Assembly (NCBI GenBank): GCA_903888515.1 | Contig: CAISTY010000028.1 | Location: 1 to 50,899, forward strand | Reading direction: 5' to 3' | Source of the DNA: Akkermansiaceae bacterium | GTDB lineage: Bacteria; Verrucomicrobiota; Verrucomicrobiia; Verrucomicrobiales; Akkermansiaceae | Length of the DNA stretch: 50,899 nucleotides | Shown: positions 36,001 through 44,337 of the stretch, in pieces | How the letters are laid out: each line of letters begins with the position of its first letter | Numbering within the stretch: the first letter of the stretch is position 1 | Notes under the pieces: model-generated | Seen by the model: the letters and a program-made list of their open reading frames with translations, nothing else | What the model was told of the DNA's origin: nothing | Database searches by the model: none | Translations under genes and position numbers: made by a program

Positions 36001-36416
36001 TCCGCAACTTCATCACCCCGGCCATCGTCATGATCGCCATCCCGTTCTCGCTCATCGGCATCCTCCCGGCCCACGGCATGATAGGCGCGTTCTTCAGCGC
36101 CACCAGCATGATCGGCTTCATGGCCGGCGGCGGCATCGTCGTTAGAAACTCGATCATCCTCGTCGACTTCATCGAACTGCGCCTGCGCGAAGGCATGCCC
36201 TTGGCCGAGGCGGTCATCGACGCCGGCGCCGTGCGCTTCCGCCCGATGCTGCTCACCGCCATGGCCGTCATCGTCGGCGCCGCGGTTATCCTCGCCGACC
36301 CGATCTTCCAGGGCCTGGCCATCGCCCTGATGGCCGGCGAGGTCGCCAGCCTGCTCATCTCACGCATGGCCGTGCCCGTGCTCTATTATATGTTCAACCA
36401 CCGCCAGCATGTTTGA
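33015..36416 (+). CDS. RND-superfamily efflux permease (AcrB/MdtB-like)
   Basis: The 1133-residue inner-membrane pump has the usual layout: TM1 near 30-48, a first periplasmic loop ([21 protein letters not shown]), TM2-6 with the proton-relay pair Asp429-Asp430 in [13 protein letters not shown], a second half starting at [21 protein letters not shown], a second loop and TM8-12. At the position of the TM10 Lys of AcrB (GLSAKNAIL) it has Arg1044 (GIVVRNSII). A linker of about 50 residues between the halves (about 530-580) is encoded by hairpin repeats. It probably exports the product of the PKS/condensation pair, judging by the shared strand and tight spacing. Confidence 0.92.
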   Translation: MNDSSPATQSLGIAGRIAAAFIDSKLTPLVVIAAVLLGAAAIVMLPREEEPQIKVPMIDVMVTMPGSNAKEVEERATRPMEKLLWEVPGVEYIYSTSRDSESLLIVRFKVGEDPQDSLVKLTEKLRSNFDRIPPGVSWPLIKPKSIDDVPILGLTFHSKRYDHLMLRRLAAQVEESIKQVPLVAETTLIGGARKAVRVILDPARLASRSLSPSGIVPMLQQSNRQSRAGGITTANREVLVETGAFLKSAEDVGNVVVGVFGARPVYLREVAEIRDGSEETSQYVLFGSRIPEGDARPDRSLSQVEEPAVTLSIAKRPGANAIAVAGEVLRKVDLLKGKLIPADVSVAVTRNYGETAAEKSNELLLHMGIAVFGVSLLIWLTLGWRESGIVAVAIPATLALTLLVFYLHGFTLNRITLFALIFSIGILVDDAIVVVENIVRHFHLPANKGRNWSVIAVEAVNEVGNPTILATFAVIAAVLPMAFVGGLMGPYMRPIPIGASAAMFWSLLIAFIVTPWASIRILGWGKKYGERLRPAGGEHRRPADSARHPAGHSSESVETSSDSAGLSNGPAVRSSAHEEDFFTRLYRRMMGPLIHHGGWRWTFLAGITLLLLGSFATVGLGWVKVKMLPFDNKSEFQIILNMPEGASLEQTAAVAREMAASIRDEPEVTNWQIYAGIASPFNFSGLVRHYFMRRGANVADIQVNLVSKHERKAQSHDIAKRVRPRLAEIAARYQARVAVAEVPPGPPVLQTLVAEIYGPDEASRLKLADTVKTIFKQTPGVVDVDWYHEADQQKDRFVIDKEKAALHGISAATIAQTLRIAVDGETVDLLHQPAEKEDVNIRLEIPRSAKTTTAELLALRVRSGDANALPEPGASAAPLVPLRELVSIERGIVEKSLYHKNLMPVTYVIGDVAGIVESPVYAIFNMNKALRELDTREFGGSGAELKIHNAGMPFSDEEPSLKWDGEWHITIEVFRDLGSAFAACLILIYVLMVGWFRNFITPAIVMIAIPFSLIGILPAHGMIGAFFSATSMIGFMAGGGIVVRNSIILVDFIELRLREGMPLAEAVIDAGAVRFRPMLLTAMAVIVGAAVILADPIFQGLAIALMAGEVASLLISRMAVPVLYYMFNHRQHV
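34611..34740 (+). repeat. hairpin-repeat insertion inside the RND permease gene
   Basis: CCCGC (34614-34618)/GCGGG (34621-34625) and CGGCA (34653-34657)/TGCCG (34661-34665) are perfect small stems, separated by a near-copy of GGCGTCCCGCC. The frame stays open and encodes a Ser/Arg/Pro/Ala-rich linker absent from typical AcrB-like proteins, between the two halves of the pump in the cytoplasm. Confidence 0.6.
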
Positions 36417-36469
36417 CCAAATGAAAAACACGCTTGACGTATGGACGCCCAAATGGCAAATACGCCCGC

Positions 36470-37107
36470 ATGAAGATCCGCCCGTTCTGGCTCGATGAAA
36501 TCGCGCGGCTTTGGAAGCAGAAGCCGATTGTGTGGCTCTCGGGCGTGCGGCGGGTTGGTAAAACCTCGCTCTGCAATCAAATATCACTGATCTGGGCAAG
36601 CAAGCCGGCATCAGCCGCCCCACCGTCCTAGCCCATCTGGATGCCATGGAAATCTCCCATGCCATCCTGCGCATCCCGCCGTATCACGGGGGCGGGCTGC
36701 GGGAAATCGTGCGCCGTCCGCGCGTCTTTGCCTTTGATACCGGGCTGGTCGCCCATATCAGGGGCTGGGAAACGATTCGGGAAGATGACCGCGGCCTGCT
36801 TTGGGAAAATTTGGTGCTCGATGAATTGCGGGCGCTAACACCCCACGGAACCATTCATTATTGGCGCGACAAGAGCCAACGCGAGATTGATTTCATCGTG
36901 GCACATGCCAATGGCAGTGCGGATGCGATTGAGGCCAAAATCAATCCCGATGCGCTGGACCCAGATGCGATCAAGAAATTCCGCACACTCCATCCACGCG
37001 GCACCAATTATCTGATCTGCCCATTTGTGCGTGAGCCCTACAGCCTGAAAATCTGCGGCCTAACAGTCGAGGTCCGCAACACGCCCCGGGCAACCGTGGG
37101 AAAATGA
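36470..37107 (+). pseudogene. AAA ATPase/DUF4143 protein with internal deletion
   Basis: The start (ATG 36470) gives FWLDEIARLWKQKPIVWLSGVRRVGKTSLCNQ with a Walker A GVRRVGKTS, as in the ATPase family that carries a C-terminal DUF4143 domain. At about 36583 the frame breaks and the sequence jumps to the DUF4143 part in another frame (LGKQAGISRPTVLAHLDAMEIS onward, then YWRDKSQREIDFIV near the end, a restriction-endonuclease-like core). Walker B and the rest of the ATPase domain, roughly 150-200 residues, are missing. It is therefore a non-functional remnant. Confidence 0.78.
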
Positions 37108-37146
37108 ACCGGACGACTTTCTGATAGCACTTGGTCGCCAGCCAAA

Positions 37147-37177
37147 GCGGTGTGGCGGGCTTCGCCCTTCCCACCGC
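37147..37177. repeat. imperfect hairpin downstream of the AAA/DUF4143 remnant
   Basis: GCGGTG (37147-37152) pairs with CACCGC (37172-37177), with an inner GGGC (37157-37160)/GCCC (37164-37167) stem around TTC. There is no following T-run. It resembles the short repeat hairpins seen elsewhere in the window more than a classic terminator. Confidence 0.45.
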
Positions 37178-37258
37178 ACTCCATGCTTTCACGCCACCGG
37201 CACGCTACGGCCGCAAGACCGAACTCGACATTTTTTCACGCCGGGCTAACCTCGTGGC

Positions 37259-37480
37259 GTGACTGTTTCCCAAAAAGCCCGCATCCGCCGCCAGGCCACC
37301 TGGAAGCTTGAAACGGCGAACAGTTTCGCAGAGGCCGAGGCGCAAACGCGCGCCTACTGGCGCTCCGCCACGCCTGCAGAACGCCTGAACGCGCTTGAAG
37401 CGCTGCGAGAACCCCTTTATGGCGAAAATCAAACTAGCAGCAGACTTCAAAGATTTCTTGAAGTTGTGCCTGCTGCATGA
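37259..37480 (+). CDS. small putative antitoxin/partner of nucleotidyltransferase
   Basis: From a GTG at 37259 the frame gives 73 residues: a basic N-terminus and a helical body SFAEAEAQTRAYWRSATPAERLNALEALREPLYG, ending RLQRFLEVVPAA. Short proteins of this pattern (W-x-x-x-x-P-x-x-R-L-x-A-L-E, then RLQR near the end) are commonly found directly upstream of and overlapping a nucleotidyltransferase gene. Its 3' end overlaps the next gene by 62 bases in another frame. It is probably the regulatory or antitoxin half of a two-gene module; function is inferred from position. Confidence 0.6.
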   Translation: MTVSQKARIRRQATWKLETANSFAEAEAQTRAYWRSATPAERLNALEALREPLYGENQTSSRLQRFLEVVPAA

Positions 37481-37868
37481 TGTCCGTTTTCTGGTGATCG
37501 GCGGTTATGCCGTGGTGCATTACTCGCGCCCACGCTATACCGGCGATCTGGACCTTTGGGTGGACAGCACCCGGGAAAACGCCGAACGGGTGGTGCGGGT
37601 ATTGCACGATTTCGGATTCCATGGGGACGATGTCACCACCGCAATGATTACTCGCAGAAAGCAAATCATCCGCATGGGATTCGAGCCCATGCGGCTTGAA
37701 CTGTTCACCCGGATCCCTGGCGTGACGTTTGCCCGATCCTATCGGCGCCGCGTGATGGTACAAATGGGGCGGATGGAGGTGCCTTTCATCGGTCTTGAAG
37801 ATCTAAAGCAGAACAAAAAAGCCAGCGGTCGCATCAAAGACTTGCAGGATCTTGAGGAGTTGCCGTGA
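37419..37868 (+). CDS. nucleotidyltransferase (AbiEii/DUF6036-like)
   Basis: The 149-residue protein (ATG 37419) has the nucleotidyltransferase core FLVIGGYAVVHYSRPRYTGDLDLWV, with the GG motif and the acidic Asp-Leu-Asp pair at about 42-44, then a helical end rich in charged residues (EDLKQNKKASGRIKDLQDLEEL). The family is used in toxin-antitoxin modules and resistance enzymes. It overlaps the small ORF upstream by 62 bases, a tight coupling that supports a two-component module. The next 246 bases contain no gene. Confidence 0.8.
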   Translation: MAKIKLAADFKDFLKLCLLHDVRFLVIGGYAVVHYSRPRYTGDLDLWVDSTRENAERVVRVLHDFGFHGDDVTTAMITRRKQIIRMGFEPMRLELFTRIPGVTFARSYRRRVMVQMGRMEVPFIGLEDLKQNKKASGRIKDLQDLEELP

Positions 37869-38057
37869 CGCACCCTGCTGATATCTCTACGGACCATGAT
37901 CGCCTTGTTTGTGGACACCGTGGCTTTTGTGGCCAAGGAAATCTCCGGGGATCAGTTTCACGCGACCGCGCGGCAATCCTGGAGCGAGGTGGAACAACGC
38001 GGGTATAGGCTTCAATCACCGCAAACAATCGGATTGAGCCCGAACTCCGGGATAGGA

Positions 38058-38074
38058 ACCACGAAGGACACGGA
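38058..38074. repeat. short dispersed repeat (ACCACGAAGGACACGGA)
   Basis: The sequence sits in the gene-free stretch 37869-38114 and its 10-base core AGGACACGGA recurs in reverse orientation at 50756-50765 in the repeat-rich tail of the window. Words of this kind are familiar as intergenic repeats in PVC-group genomes (from memory, not checked). Confidence 0.45.
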
Positions 38075-38114
38075 AAAACACTCCATAAGAAACAGTCAGG
38101 ATGTCGTTGTGTTA

Positions 38115-38870
38115 TTAGTAGAGCACCTCCTGCAGGTACAGCCCGGCGGCGGGGGCGCAATGTGCGGATTTGCCCAACGGCAGGCCGGGCGCCTGGTCGA
38201 GAAACATGGCGAGTTCGTCGAGACGCTGGCGGCCATGCGCGGCGCGGACCGCAGAACCCGTTAGAAGGCGGACCATTTTGTAGAGAAACCCGGCGCCGGC
38301 AAACGTGATGCGGTAGCCGTCGGCCAGGGTTTCCAACGCCGCGCGGTCAAGGGTGCGGTACCAGTCCATGTCCGGCGGCTCGTTGCCGCGGTAAGCGGCG
38401 AAGGCGTGGAAATCGTGACGCCCGACAAACAACGCGAGCGCCCGTTCCAACACCCGCGCGTCTAACAACCCTGGAACATGCCAGGCAAGCCCGGCTTTCA
38501 AGGGGGGCAGCACCGGATCCGTGCAAAGATCGTAGCGATAGATTTTTCCGATCGCGGAGAAGCGGCTGTGGAAATCCGCAGGCACTTCCTCGCAAGCCAT
38601 GATGCGGATGCTGGCGGGAAGTTTGCAATTGAGTGCCGGCACCCAATGAACCGGTGTCATCGAACTTTCCGGCGGCGCGTCAAAATGCGCGGTTTGTGCG
38701 AGCGCGTGAACGCCGGTGTCGGTGCGGCCGGCTCCTTGCAGCCTGATCGGTTGTTTGGCCACTTCCGCCAGCGCCCGATGCATGAAATCCTGCACCGTGT
38801 TGCCACCCACCTGCGATTGCCACCCGTTGTAGGGACGACCGTCATAGGCAATGGTGAGTTTGAGGCGCAT
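38115..38870 (-). CDS. truA: tRNA pseudouridine(38-40) synthase
   Basis: TruA converts uridines 38-40 in the tRNA anticodon stem to pseudouridine. The 251-residue protein has the family start MRLKLTIAYDGRPYNGWQSQ, the catalytic Asp51 in QGAGRTDTGVHALAQ, NCKLPASIRI with FHSRFSAIGKIYRY, and the late GAGFLYKMVRLLTG. Length is typical. It lies 14 bases downstream of the lpxD gene on the same strand and probably shares its transcript. Confidence 0.95.
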   Translation of the reverse strand: MRLKLTIAYDGRPYNGWQSQVGGNTVQDFMHRALAEVAKQPIRLQGAGRTDTGVHALAQTAHFDAPPESSMTPVHWVPALNCKLPASIRIMACEEVPADFHSRFSAIGKIYRYDLCTDPVLPPLKAGLAWHVPGLLDARVLERALALFVGRHDFHAFAAYRGNEPPDMDWYRTLDRAALETLADGYRITFAGAGFLYKMVRLLTGSAVRAAHGRQRLDELAMFLDQAPGLPLGKSAHCAPAAGLYLQEVLY

Positions 38871-38884
38871 GGAAGCGTCCGGTC

Positions 38885-39934
38885 TCAGACAGCGGACCCG
38901 GGTTTCACCTGCAAGGCTTTTTCGAGCGTCTTCACCCGTTCCACTAGTTTGGGCAACTGGCGCCTGAGAACCCGCAGTTTCATCTCATCGCGGTAAAGGT
39001 TGGCAGGGCTGCCGGCATACGTTTCTCCACCGGGGATGCTGGTGTTCACACCGGTGCGGGCCGTGAGGATGGCATGGTCACCAATCGTAACATGGCCGGC
39101 AATGCCCACTTGACCGGCGCAGACAACGTAGTCGCCAAGATGGGTGCTGCCGGAAATCCCGACGAGTGCGACAATCAGGCAATGCTTGCCAATCACACAG
39201 TTATGGCCGATCTGGACGAGGTTGTCGATCTTGGTGCCCTCGCCAATCACGGTTTTCCCAAAACGTGCGCGGTCAATGGTGGTGTTCGCGCCGACCTCGA
39301 CGTCATCGCCGATTTCGACAATGCCGACTTGGTCGATTTTGACATGGCGGCCATCCACCAGCTCGTAGCCGTAACCATCCGCACCAATGACGACTCCGGG
39401 TTGCAGGATGACGCGGTCCCCCAGCTCGCAACGTTCGCGCACTGTCACGTTGGCCATGATATGGCAATCGCGCCCGATCACCGCATACTCACCGATTACG
39501 CTGTTAGGGCCGATTTCGGAACCCTCGCCCACTGTGGCTCCCGCCATGATCACGGCTCCGGCATGGACGCGGACCCGTGCCGGATCCAATACAACAGTGG
39601 CGTCCACCGATGCCTGCGCATGGATGCCGGGAAACCATTTGCGGGTGGCGGCGGAAAAATGGCGGACAACGACCGCGAAGGCGAGCGAGGGATTGTCCAC
39701 GGCGATGAGCGCGGTACCCTCGGGACCTCCGGATTCCCCGCGCGGCACAATCACCGCAGCGGCCTGCGTTTGCAAAAATTGGCCGTGATACTTCTCGTTG
39801 CCCAGAAAACTGATATCATGGGCCCCGGCGGTGTCGAGCGCGGCCACCCCTCTGATAGACAATCCGAGCCCACCCCGCACGATGTCACCATCGACCCGGC
39901 GGGCGAGCTCGGAAAGTGTGAGGGCGAATGCCAA
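38885..39934 (-). CDS. lpxD: UDP-3-O-(3-hydroxymyristoyl)glucosamine N-acyltransferase
   Basis: LpxD adds the second (N-linked) 3-hydroxyacyl chain of lipid A in the cytoplasm. The 349-residue protein has an N-terminal uridine-binding domain ([16 protein letters not shown], then [10 protein letters not shown]), the hexapeptide left-handed beta-helix, catalytic His244 in QIGHNCVIG, and a C-terminal helix ([15 protein letters not shown]). Its presence shows a lipid A-containing outer membrane. It lies between truA and ompH on the same strand. Confidence 0.95.
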   Translation of the reverse strand: MAFALTLSELARRVDGDIVRGGLGLSIRGVAALDTAGAHDISFLGNEKYHGQFLQTQAAAVIVPRGESGGPEGTALIAVDNPSLAFAVVVRHFSAATRKWFPGIHAQASVDATVVLDPARVRVHAGAVIMAGATVGEGSEIGPNSVIGEYAVIGRDCHIMANVTVRERCELGDRVILQPGVVIGADGYGYELVDGRHVKIDQVGIVEIGDDVEVGANTTIDRARFGKTVIGEGTKIDNLVQIGHNCVIGKHCLIVALVGISGSTHLGDYVVCAGQVGIAGHVTIGDHAILTARTGVNTSIPGGETYAGSPANLYRDEMKLRVLRRQLPKLVERVKTLEKALQVKPGSAV

Positions 39935-39951
39935 CGCGGAGATCGGCTGGA

Positions 39952-40602
39952 TTATTTATCGCCGACAGGAGCCGGTGTCGGGACTTCCGGCTTGGGATCT
40001 TCTTCCGGCGTCAGCGACCCTGGAGGTGCATCCTTGTTGAGGGTCTTGAGCAAGCCGGCGGTGATATCCGTGGCGTCCTTGGTATAGAGCAGGAACGGAA
40101 TCCCATTTTGGCTGAGACTGGATTTGTCAAAAACGTAATCGTAGTTGTCCAATTTCGCCCGTTCCTCGACGAGTTTGCGGATTTCCTCGAGGATGCCCCG
40201 CATCCGTTGATTCGCTTTTTCGTTGAGCGCCTGGCTGCGGCGCTGCTGGAATTCCTTGAGCTCACGGTCCAGTGCAATCAAATCCTGATACTGAACCTGC
40301 GCTTCTTTGGAAATCGCCTGTTTTTTCGAGTCGTTGATCGAGGGATCGTCGATTTGTTTTTTCAGGTTTTCCAGTGACGTGTTGAGTTCACGGATTTTCG
40401 CCTTGCGCTCGTTGGCGTCTTTCTGGATCCGGGCGAAATCCACGTTGTTTTGTTTTTTGGCTTCGATAGTGCGGTAATACTGCTTGAACAGCTCCTGCAT
40501 ATCGACGGTGGCGATGTTGAGTTTACCGTCTTGCGCGGCAGGTGCGACGGCGATGAGAGATACTGCGAGGGCAGTGCTGAGGAAACGACGGATGATTGTC
40601 AT
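39952..40602 (-). CDS. ompH: OmpH/Skp-family periplasmic chaperone
   Basis: The 216-residue protein has a signal peptide (cleavage near VAPAAQDG), then the Skp/OmpH body: [19 protein letters not shown] followed by a long coiled coil with [19 protein letters not shown] and [19 protein letters not shown], and a [16 protein letters not shown] beta-strand end. Skp-type trimers hold unfolded outer-membrane proteins in the periplasm. It sits 17 bases upstream of lpxD. The usual bamA neighbour is absent. Confidence 0.9.
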   Translation of the reverse strand: MTIIRRFLSTALAVSLIAVAPAAQDGKLNIATVDMQELFKQYYRTIEAKKQNNVDFARIQKDANERKAKIRELNTSLENLKKQIDDPSINDSKKQAISKEAQVQYQDLIALDRELKEFQQRRSQALNEKANQRMRGILEEIRKLVEERAKLDNYDYVFDKSSLSQNGIPFLLYTKDATDITAGLLKTLNKDAPPGSLTPEEDPKPEVPTPAPVGDK

Positions 40603-40809
40603 GGGTAGGTGCGTTGGGGTTCTGAAAGCGGATATCGGGAGGGAGTGTGATGGGAAAAGCCACGCCCGTCAACGCTCATTCACGCCCATTTCACCGCTGT
40701 GTGGTCAAACCAATCCCGGCGCATGTTTCCAGGCGGAAAAAAACGCTTGGCGGAACCAGCGTGCGGCGTGGATCGCCAAGGACCATGCCAAACCACAAGG
40801 GCTGGAGTC

Positions 40810-42195
40810 TCAGACAAGAGCCGCCAGCAGTTTTTGATGAATGCCGCCGAAACCGCCGTTCGAAAGCACCGCGACGACATCCCCCGAACGTGCCTGTGCC
40901 TTGACCCGGGCGACAATGGTGGCGAGATCCGGCAGGTAATACCCGTGACCGCCCAGACGGGAAATATCCGCCGCGAGTTTTTCGGGGTCGAGACGGTCGT
41001 TGGCCGGAATCTTGTGAGGATCGGGCATCACCGCGACAATCGCAAAATCCGCGAGAGCCAGGGCCTCGGCGAGTGGGCTTTGAAACACGGCGCGACGAGT
41101 CGTATTCGAGCGCGGCTCAAACAAAATCCACAGGCGGGCGTCCGGATATCGCTGGCGCAGACTTTGCACGGCGAGCCGGATCGCCGTCGGATGGTGAGCG
41201 AAGTCGTCGATCACCTTGATGCCGTTGACCTCGCCGCGGAGTTCCTGACGGCGGGCGACACCCTCAAACCCCTCCAAACCGGCGCGGATTTCATCAGTCG
41301 TTAGACCGGCGAAGGTGGCGGCGGCGGCGGCCATGGTGGCATTCTTGACGTTGCACTCGCCGGTCATGCGCAGCGAATACGGCACACCGCCAAGCGTGAA
41401 TGAACTACGGTCCGTCTCGTAGTGCACGTTTGCAACCCGCAACGCGCACTCCTTCCCGCATCCGACGGTGGTGACCGGACAGGGCGCACCGGTGGCGATT
41501 TCCAGGCAGTTGGGATCGTCACCGTTGATGAAGGCCATGCCCGTGCGCGGGACGATGTTGAGCAGGCGCCGGAAGGTGAGTTTGATCTCGTCAAGCGAGG
41601 CGTAAATGTCCGCATGGTCGAATTCAATGTTGTTCACCACCACGCACTCGGGCAGATAGTGGAGAAACTTCGAGCGCTTGTCGAAGAAAGCGGTGTCGTA
41701 TTCATCGCCCTCTAGCACCATGAATTCCGAAGCGGTGAAATGCGCGCCGCAGCCAAGGTTGTTAGGCAGACCGCCAATCATGAATCCCGGATCGCGTCCC
41801 GCATGGCGTAGCAGCCACGCAAGCATCGCGGAAGTGGTGGTTTTCCCGTGAGTGCCGGAAACCACGAAATTGCGCTTTCCACGCAGGAAAAACTCCTTCA
41901 ACACCTCGGGCAAGGATTGATAGAGGAGTTTCCGGTCGAGGGTGGCCTCGGCCTCCGGGTTGCCGCGCGAGATGGCATTGCCGATGATCACGACGTCGGT
42001 GTCCGCCGGTATGTTGCTCTCGCAATACCCCTCGGCGATGGAAATGCCTTGGCCACGCAGGAAATCCGACATCGGCGGATAGACGTTGGAGTCCGAACCG
42101 GTGACGGTGAAACCGCGTTGTTTCATGGCGGCGGCGACGGCCCCCATGGCGGTACCACAGATGCCGGTGAAGTGAAAACGGGATGGGACGGACAT
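40810..42195 (-). CDS. mpl: UDP-N-acetylmuramate:L-alanyl-gamma-D-glutamyl-meso-diaminopimelate ligase
   Basis: Mpl recycles murein tripeptide by ligating it to UDP-MurNAc. The 461-residue protein (ATG 42195) has the Mur-ligase N-domain (HFTGICGTAMGAVAAAMKQRG), the ATP loop FVVSGTHGKTTTSAMLA, VVNNIEFDHADIY and the C-domain DFAHHPTAIRLAVQSLR and EPRSNTTRR. Features such as GICGTAMG and the GEMD-equivalent EGDEYDTAFFD are those of Mpl rather than MurC. The upstream frame reaching 42336 adds a poorly conserved stretch and is not used. Mpl normally implies DAP-type peptidoglycan recycling. Confidence 0.92.
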   Translation of the reverse strand: MSVPSRFHFTGICGTAMGAVAAAMKQRGFTVTGSDSNVYPPMSDFLRGQGISIAEGYCESNIPADTDVVIIGNAISRGNPEAEATLDRKLLYQSLPEVLKEFFLRGKRNFVVSGTHGKTTTSAMLAWLLRHAGRDPGFMIGGLPNNLGCGAHFTASEFMVLEGDEYDTAFFDKRSKFLHYLPECVVVNNIEFDHADIYASLDEIKLTFRRLLNIVPRTGMAFINGDDPNCLEIATGAPCPVTTVGCGKECALRVANVHYETDRSSFTLGGVPYSLRMTGECNVKNATMAAAAATFAGLTTDEIRAGLEGFEGVARRQELRGEVNGIKVIDDFAHHPTAIRLAVQSLRQRYPDARLWILFEPRSNTTRRAVFQSPLAEALALADFAIVAVMPDPHKIPANDRLDPEKLAADISRLGGHGYYLPDLATIVARVKAQARSGDVVAVLSNGGFGGIHQKLLAALV

Positions 42196-42360
42196 TGCAG
42201 GAAGCGAGGATAGGCGGCCAATTCCAGCCTGCCAACCCGCAATATGCGTGAAATGAACCGTCATCGCAGAAACCAACTCGCGGATGATGTCCCTTGGCCG
42301 GATTTCAAAACAAACGTCGTTTCGACTTGAAGCCATGGAGTGAACGTGGAGAATCCAGTG

Positions 42361-43710
42361 ATGAACATTACTTTGCCGAGATCGCTGGGTGGCGCGTTGT
42401 TTGCCTGCGCCGTGGTTTTGCCACTGGTGAGTTGTTCCAAGAACGCTGCCCAGAAGGCCGAGATCCAGTCGCTACAGCAAGAAATCGCGGATCGCGACAC
42501 CAACATTCAGGACCTGGAAACCCGCAGCACGGAATTCGAACAGAAAAACTCCGCACTCGAAAGCAAGGTCAGCGAAGCCGAACAAAAGGCCGCCGAGATG
42601 GAAGAACAACTCACCCGGGCCAAGAGTGACTTGGAAACCCTACAGAAAGCCAAGGCAACCGAACAGGCACAGGCCATCACCAAAACGCCAACCCAGATCC
42701 TCGCCGCCACCAAGGAGCGGATCAACAAACAACTGCCGGCCATCGTGCCGATTCAGGGTGATGTCACCCGCAGTCGCGGCGTGCTGATGCAGGCCGATAA
42801 CAAAATCTGGCTGTATGCGGCCGCACAGGGCTTGAGCGGCAACACGAAACTCACCATCAAAGGCACGGACGGGACCGCCCTCACAAAATTCGGCGAGTTT
42901 CAGGTCGCGTCGGACACCTCTCTGGTGCGGCTCGAGATCCAACAGGAAATCGCGGTGAAAATCGCCGTGGACCTCACGGCAACCGTGGACGCCGACACGC
43001 CGCTGGTGGCGGTGACCGCCGACGCGCAGGGTGGCACACTGCAAATGCTGGATTGTCGCATCACCAAGACCATCGGCAGTGATTTCGACCTCGAAACCTA
43101 CGGCACCCAACAAAGCCAGGGTTGTCCGTTGTTCGCCGCCGAATCCGGCAAGGTCGTCGCCATCTTCAGCAGTGGACCTACCAGCGGTGACCTCTCCTTG
43201 TGGTCGAACCCCCAGCAAACCACCGACTACGAACAGCGTACCCGTGCCGCCCGCCTCAATCGTACCATCGAATGGAAGCCCTCCAGCCTCAACGCATTCC
43301 TCGATGAACGCCGCAAAATCGATGACATGAACAAAACCACCCGCCTGCTCCACGCCCTGGCTTCGGTGCGGGTCGCCGGCTTGGCCCTGCAACTCGGCGG
43401 CACCCCCGGCGACGGCAGCACCTCGATGCTCCAGGTGATCCAACAAAACTCCACGCATCCATTGGTGGTTACCTTGCAGAAGGTCCAAACGGATCTGGCC
43501 AACACCAAGGTGCGCATGGCCGAACGCGACATCACGCGCCGCATCGCCAAAATTCTGGGTGACGCGCAAATCATCGGTACCCGGCAAACCACGGAATTCA
43601 AGGGCACCGTGTTTTCGTTCTATCACCGGACCTTTGCGGAAAACACGCTGAAATGGCGCGGCGAAGCCGACCAAGCGCTCAAGGCCACGCTCGCCACCTT
43701 CACCCGCTAA
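42361..43710 (+). CDS. coiled-coil lipoprotein with possible trypsin-like core
   Basis: From the ATG at 42361 the protein has 449 residues: a lipoprotein signal peptide with lipobox PLVSC, a coiled coil of about 80 residues (QKAEIQSLQQEIADRDTNIQ to EQLTRAKSDLETLQ), and a C-terminal domain (about 125-300) in which QGCPLFAAESGKVVAIFSSG recalls the GxSGxP-strand of trypsin-like peptidases, though the nucleophile position reads Cys or is absent. A second helical part follows, with QTTEFKGTVFSFYHR near the end. I cannot name a family. It is divergent from mpl, with no other partner nearby. Confidence 0.6.
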   Translation: MNITLPRSLGGALFACAVVLPLVSCSKNAAQKAEIQSLQQEIADRDTNIQDLETRSTEFEQKNSALESKVSEAEQKAAEMEEQLTRAKSDLETLQKAKATEQAQAITKTPTQILAATKERINKQLPAIVPIQGDVTRSRGVLMQADNKIWLYAAAQGLSGNTKLTIKGTDGTALTKFGEFQVASDTSLVRLEIQQEIAVKIAVDLTATVDADTPLVAVTADAQGGTLQMLDCRITKTIGSDFDLETYGTQQSQGCPLFAAESGKVVAIFSSGPTSGDLSLWSNPQQTTDYEQRTRAARLNRTIEWKPSSLNAFLDERRKIDDMNKTTRLLHALASVRVAGLALQLGGTPGDGSTSMLQVIQQNSTHPLVVTLQKVQTDLANTKVRMAERDITRRIAKILGDAQIIGTRQTTEFKGTVFSFYHRTFAENTLKWRGEADQALKATLATFTR

Positions 43711-43736
43711 TCCATGTGCGATGCCCGCGTTTCGGC

Positions 43737-43754
43737 TTCCCGTGGCTGCGGGAA
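43737..43754. promoter_or_regulatory. inverted repeat upstream of the Fur-family gene
   Basis: TTCCCG (43737-43742), loop TGGCTG, CGGGAA (43749-43754): a perfect 6-bp inverted repeat ending 17 bases before the start of the Fur-family gene. It could be an operator for autoregulation; it does not match the classic Fur box. Confidence 0.35.
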
Positions 43755-43771
43755 ACGTCTATCGTCCAACC

Positions 43772-44269
43772 ATGGTTGCAGGTATTCAGAGCCAACTTGA
43801 TGATTTCATCCGGCGCATGGGATTGCGGCGGACCGGTCAACGGGAAATCATCCTCAGATCCGCGTTTTCCCAGCAGGAACATTTCACCGCCGAAGATCTG
43901 TTAGACCGGGTCCGGAAAATCCAGCCCACCATCTCGCGCGCCACCGTCTATCGCACGCTGGGACTGATGGTCGAGGCGGGCCTGCTCCGCGAGATCGATC
44001 TGGGTGGCGAGCAAACCACCTATGACCCGAACTTCCTCGACAAACCCTCGCACAACCACCTCGTCTGCATCGATTGCGGACGGGTCGTGGAATTCGAAGA
44101 TGCCCATATCGAACTGCTCAACGACTGCGTGACGCGGCGGCTCGGATTCAAGCCGCTCCGGCAATCGCTCAAGATCGAAGCGAATTGCGAACAACTGCGC
44201 GTCAACGGACGCTGCCCTAACCTGATCGCCACGAGACTAAGCGGCAAACGACTGCGAAAAAAACGTTAG
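43772..44269 (+). CDS. Fur-family metal-dependent transcriptional regulator
   Basis: The 165-residue protein (ATG 43772) has the N-terminal winged helix (GLRRTGQREIILRSAF to ISRATVYRTLGLMVEAGLL) and the dimerisation/metal domain with HNHLVCIDCGRVVEFEDAHIE, carrying the CxxC pair and the His/Asp/Glu ligands. It should act as an iron, zinc or peroxide sensor. The C-terminus has only one further Cys (NGRCPNL), so the structural second CxxC of E. coli Fur looks incomplete. Paralogue type (Fur, Zur, PerR) cannot be decided. Confidence 0.85.
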   Translation: MVAGIQSQLDDFIRRMGLRRTGQREIILRSAFSQQEHFTAEDLLDRVRKIQPTISRATVYRTLGLMVEAGLLREIDLGGEQTTYDPNFLDKPSHNHLVCIDCGRVVEFEDAHIELLNDCVTRRLGFKPLRQSLKIEANCEQLRVNGRCPNLIATRLSGKRLRKKR

Positions 44270-44337
44270 ATGAAAGATCCTCCCGCCGCCACCGGTATCC
44301 GAACACAACCATTTCAACCCGTCACCCCATCACCCTG

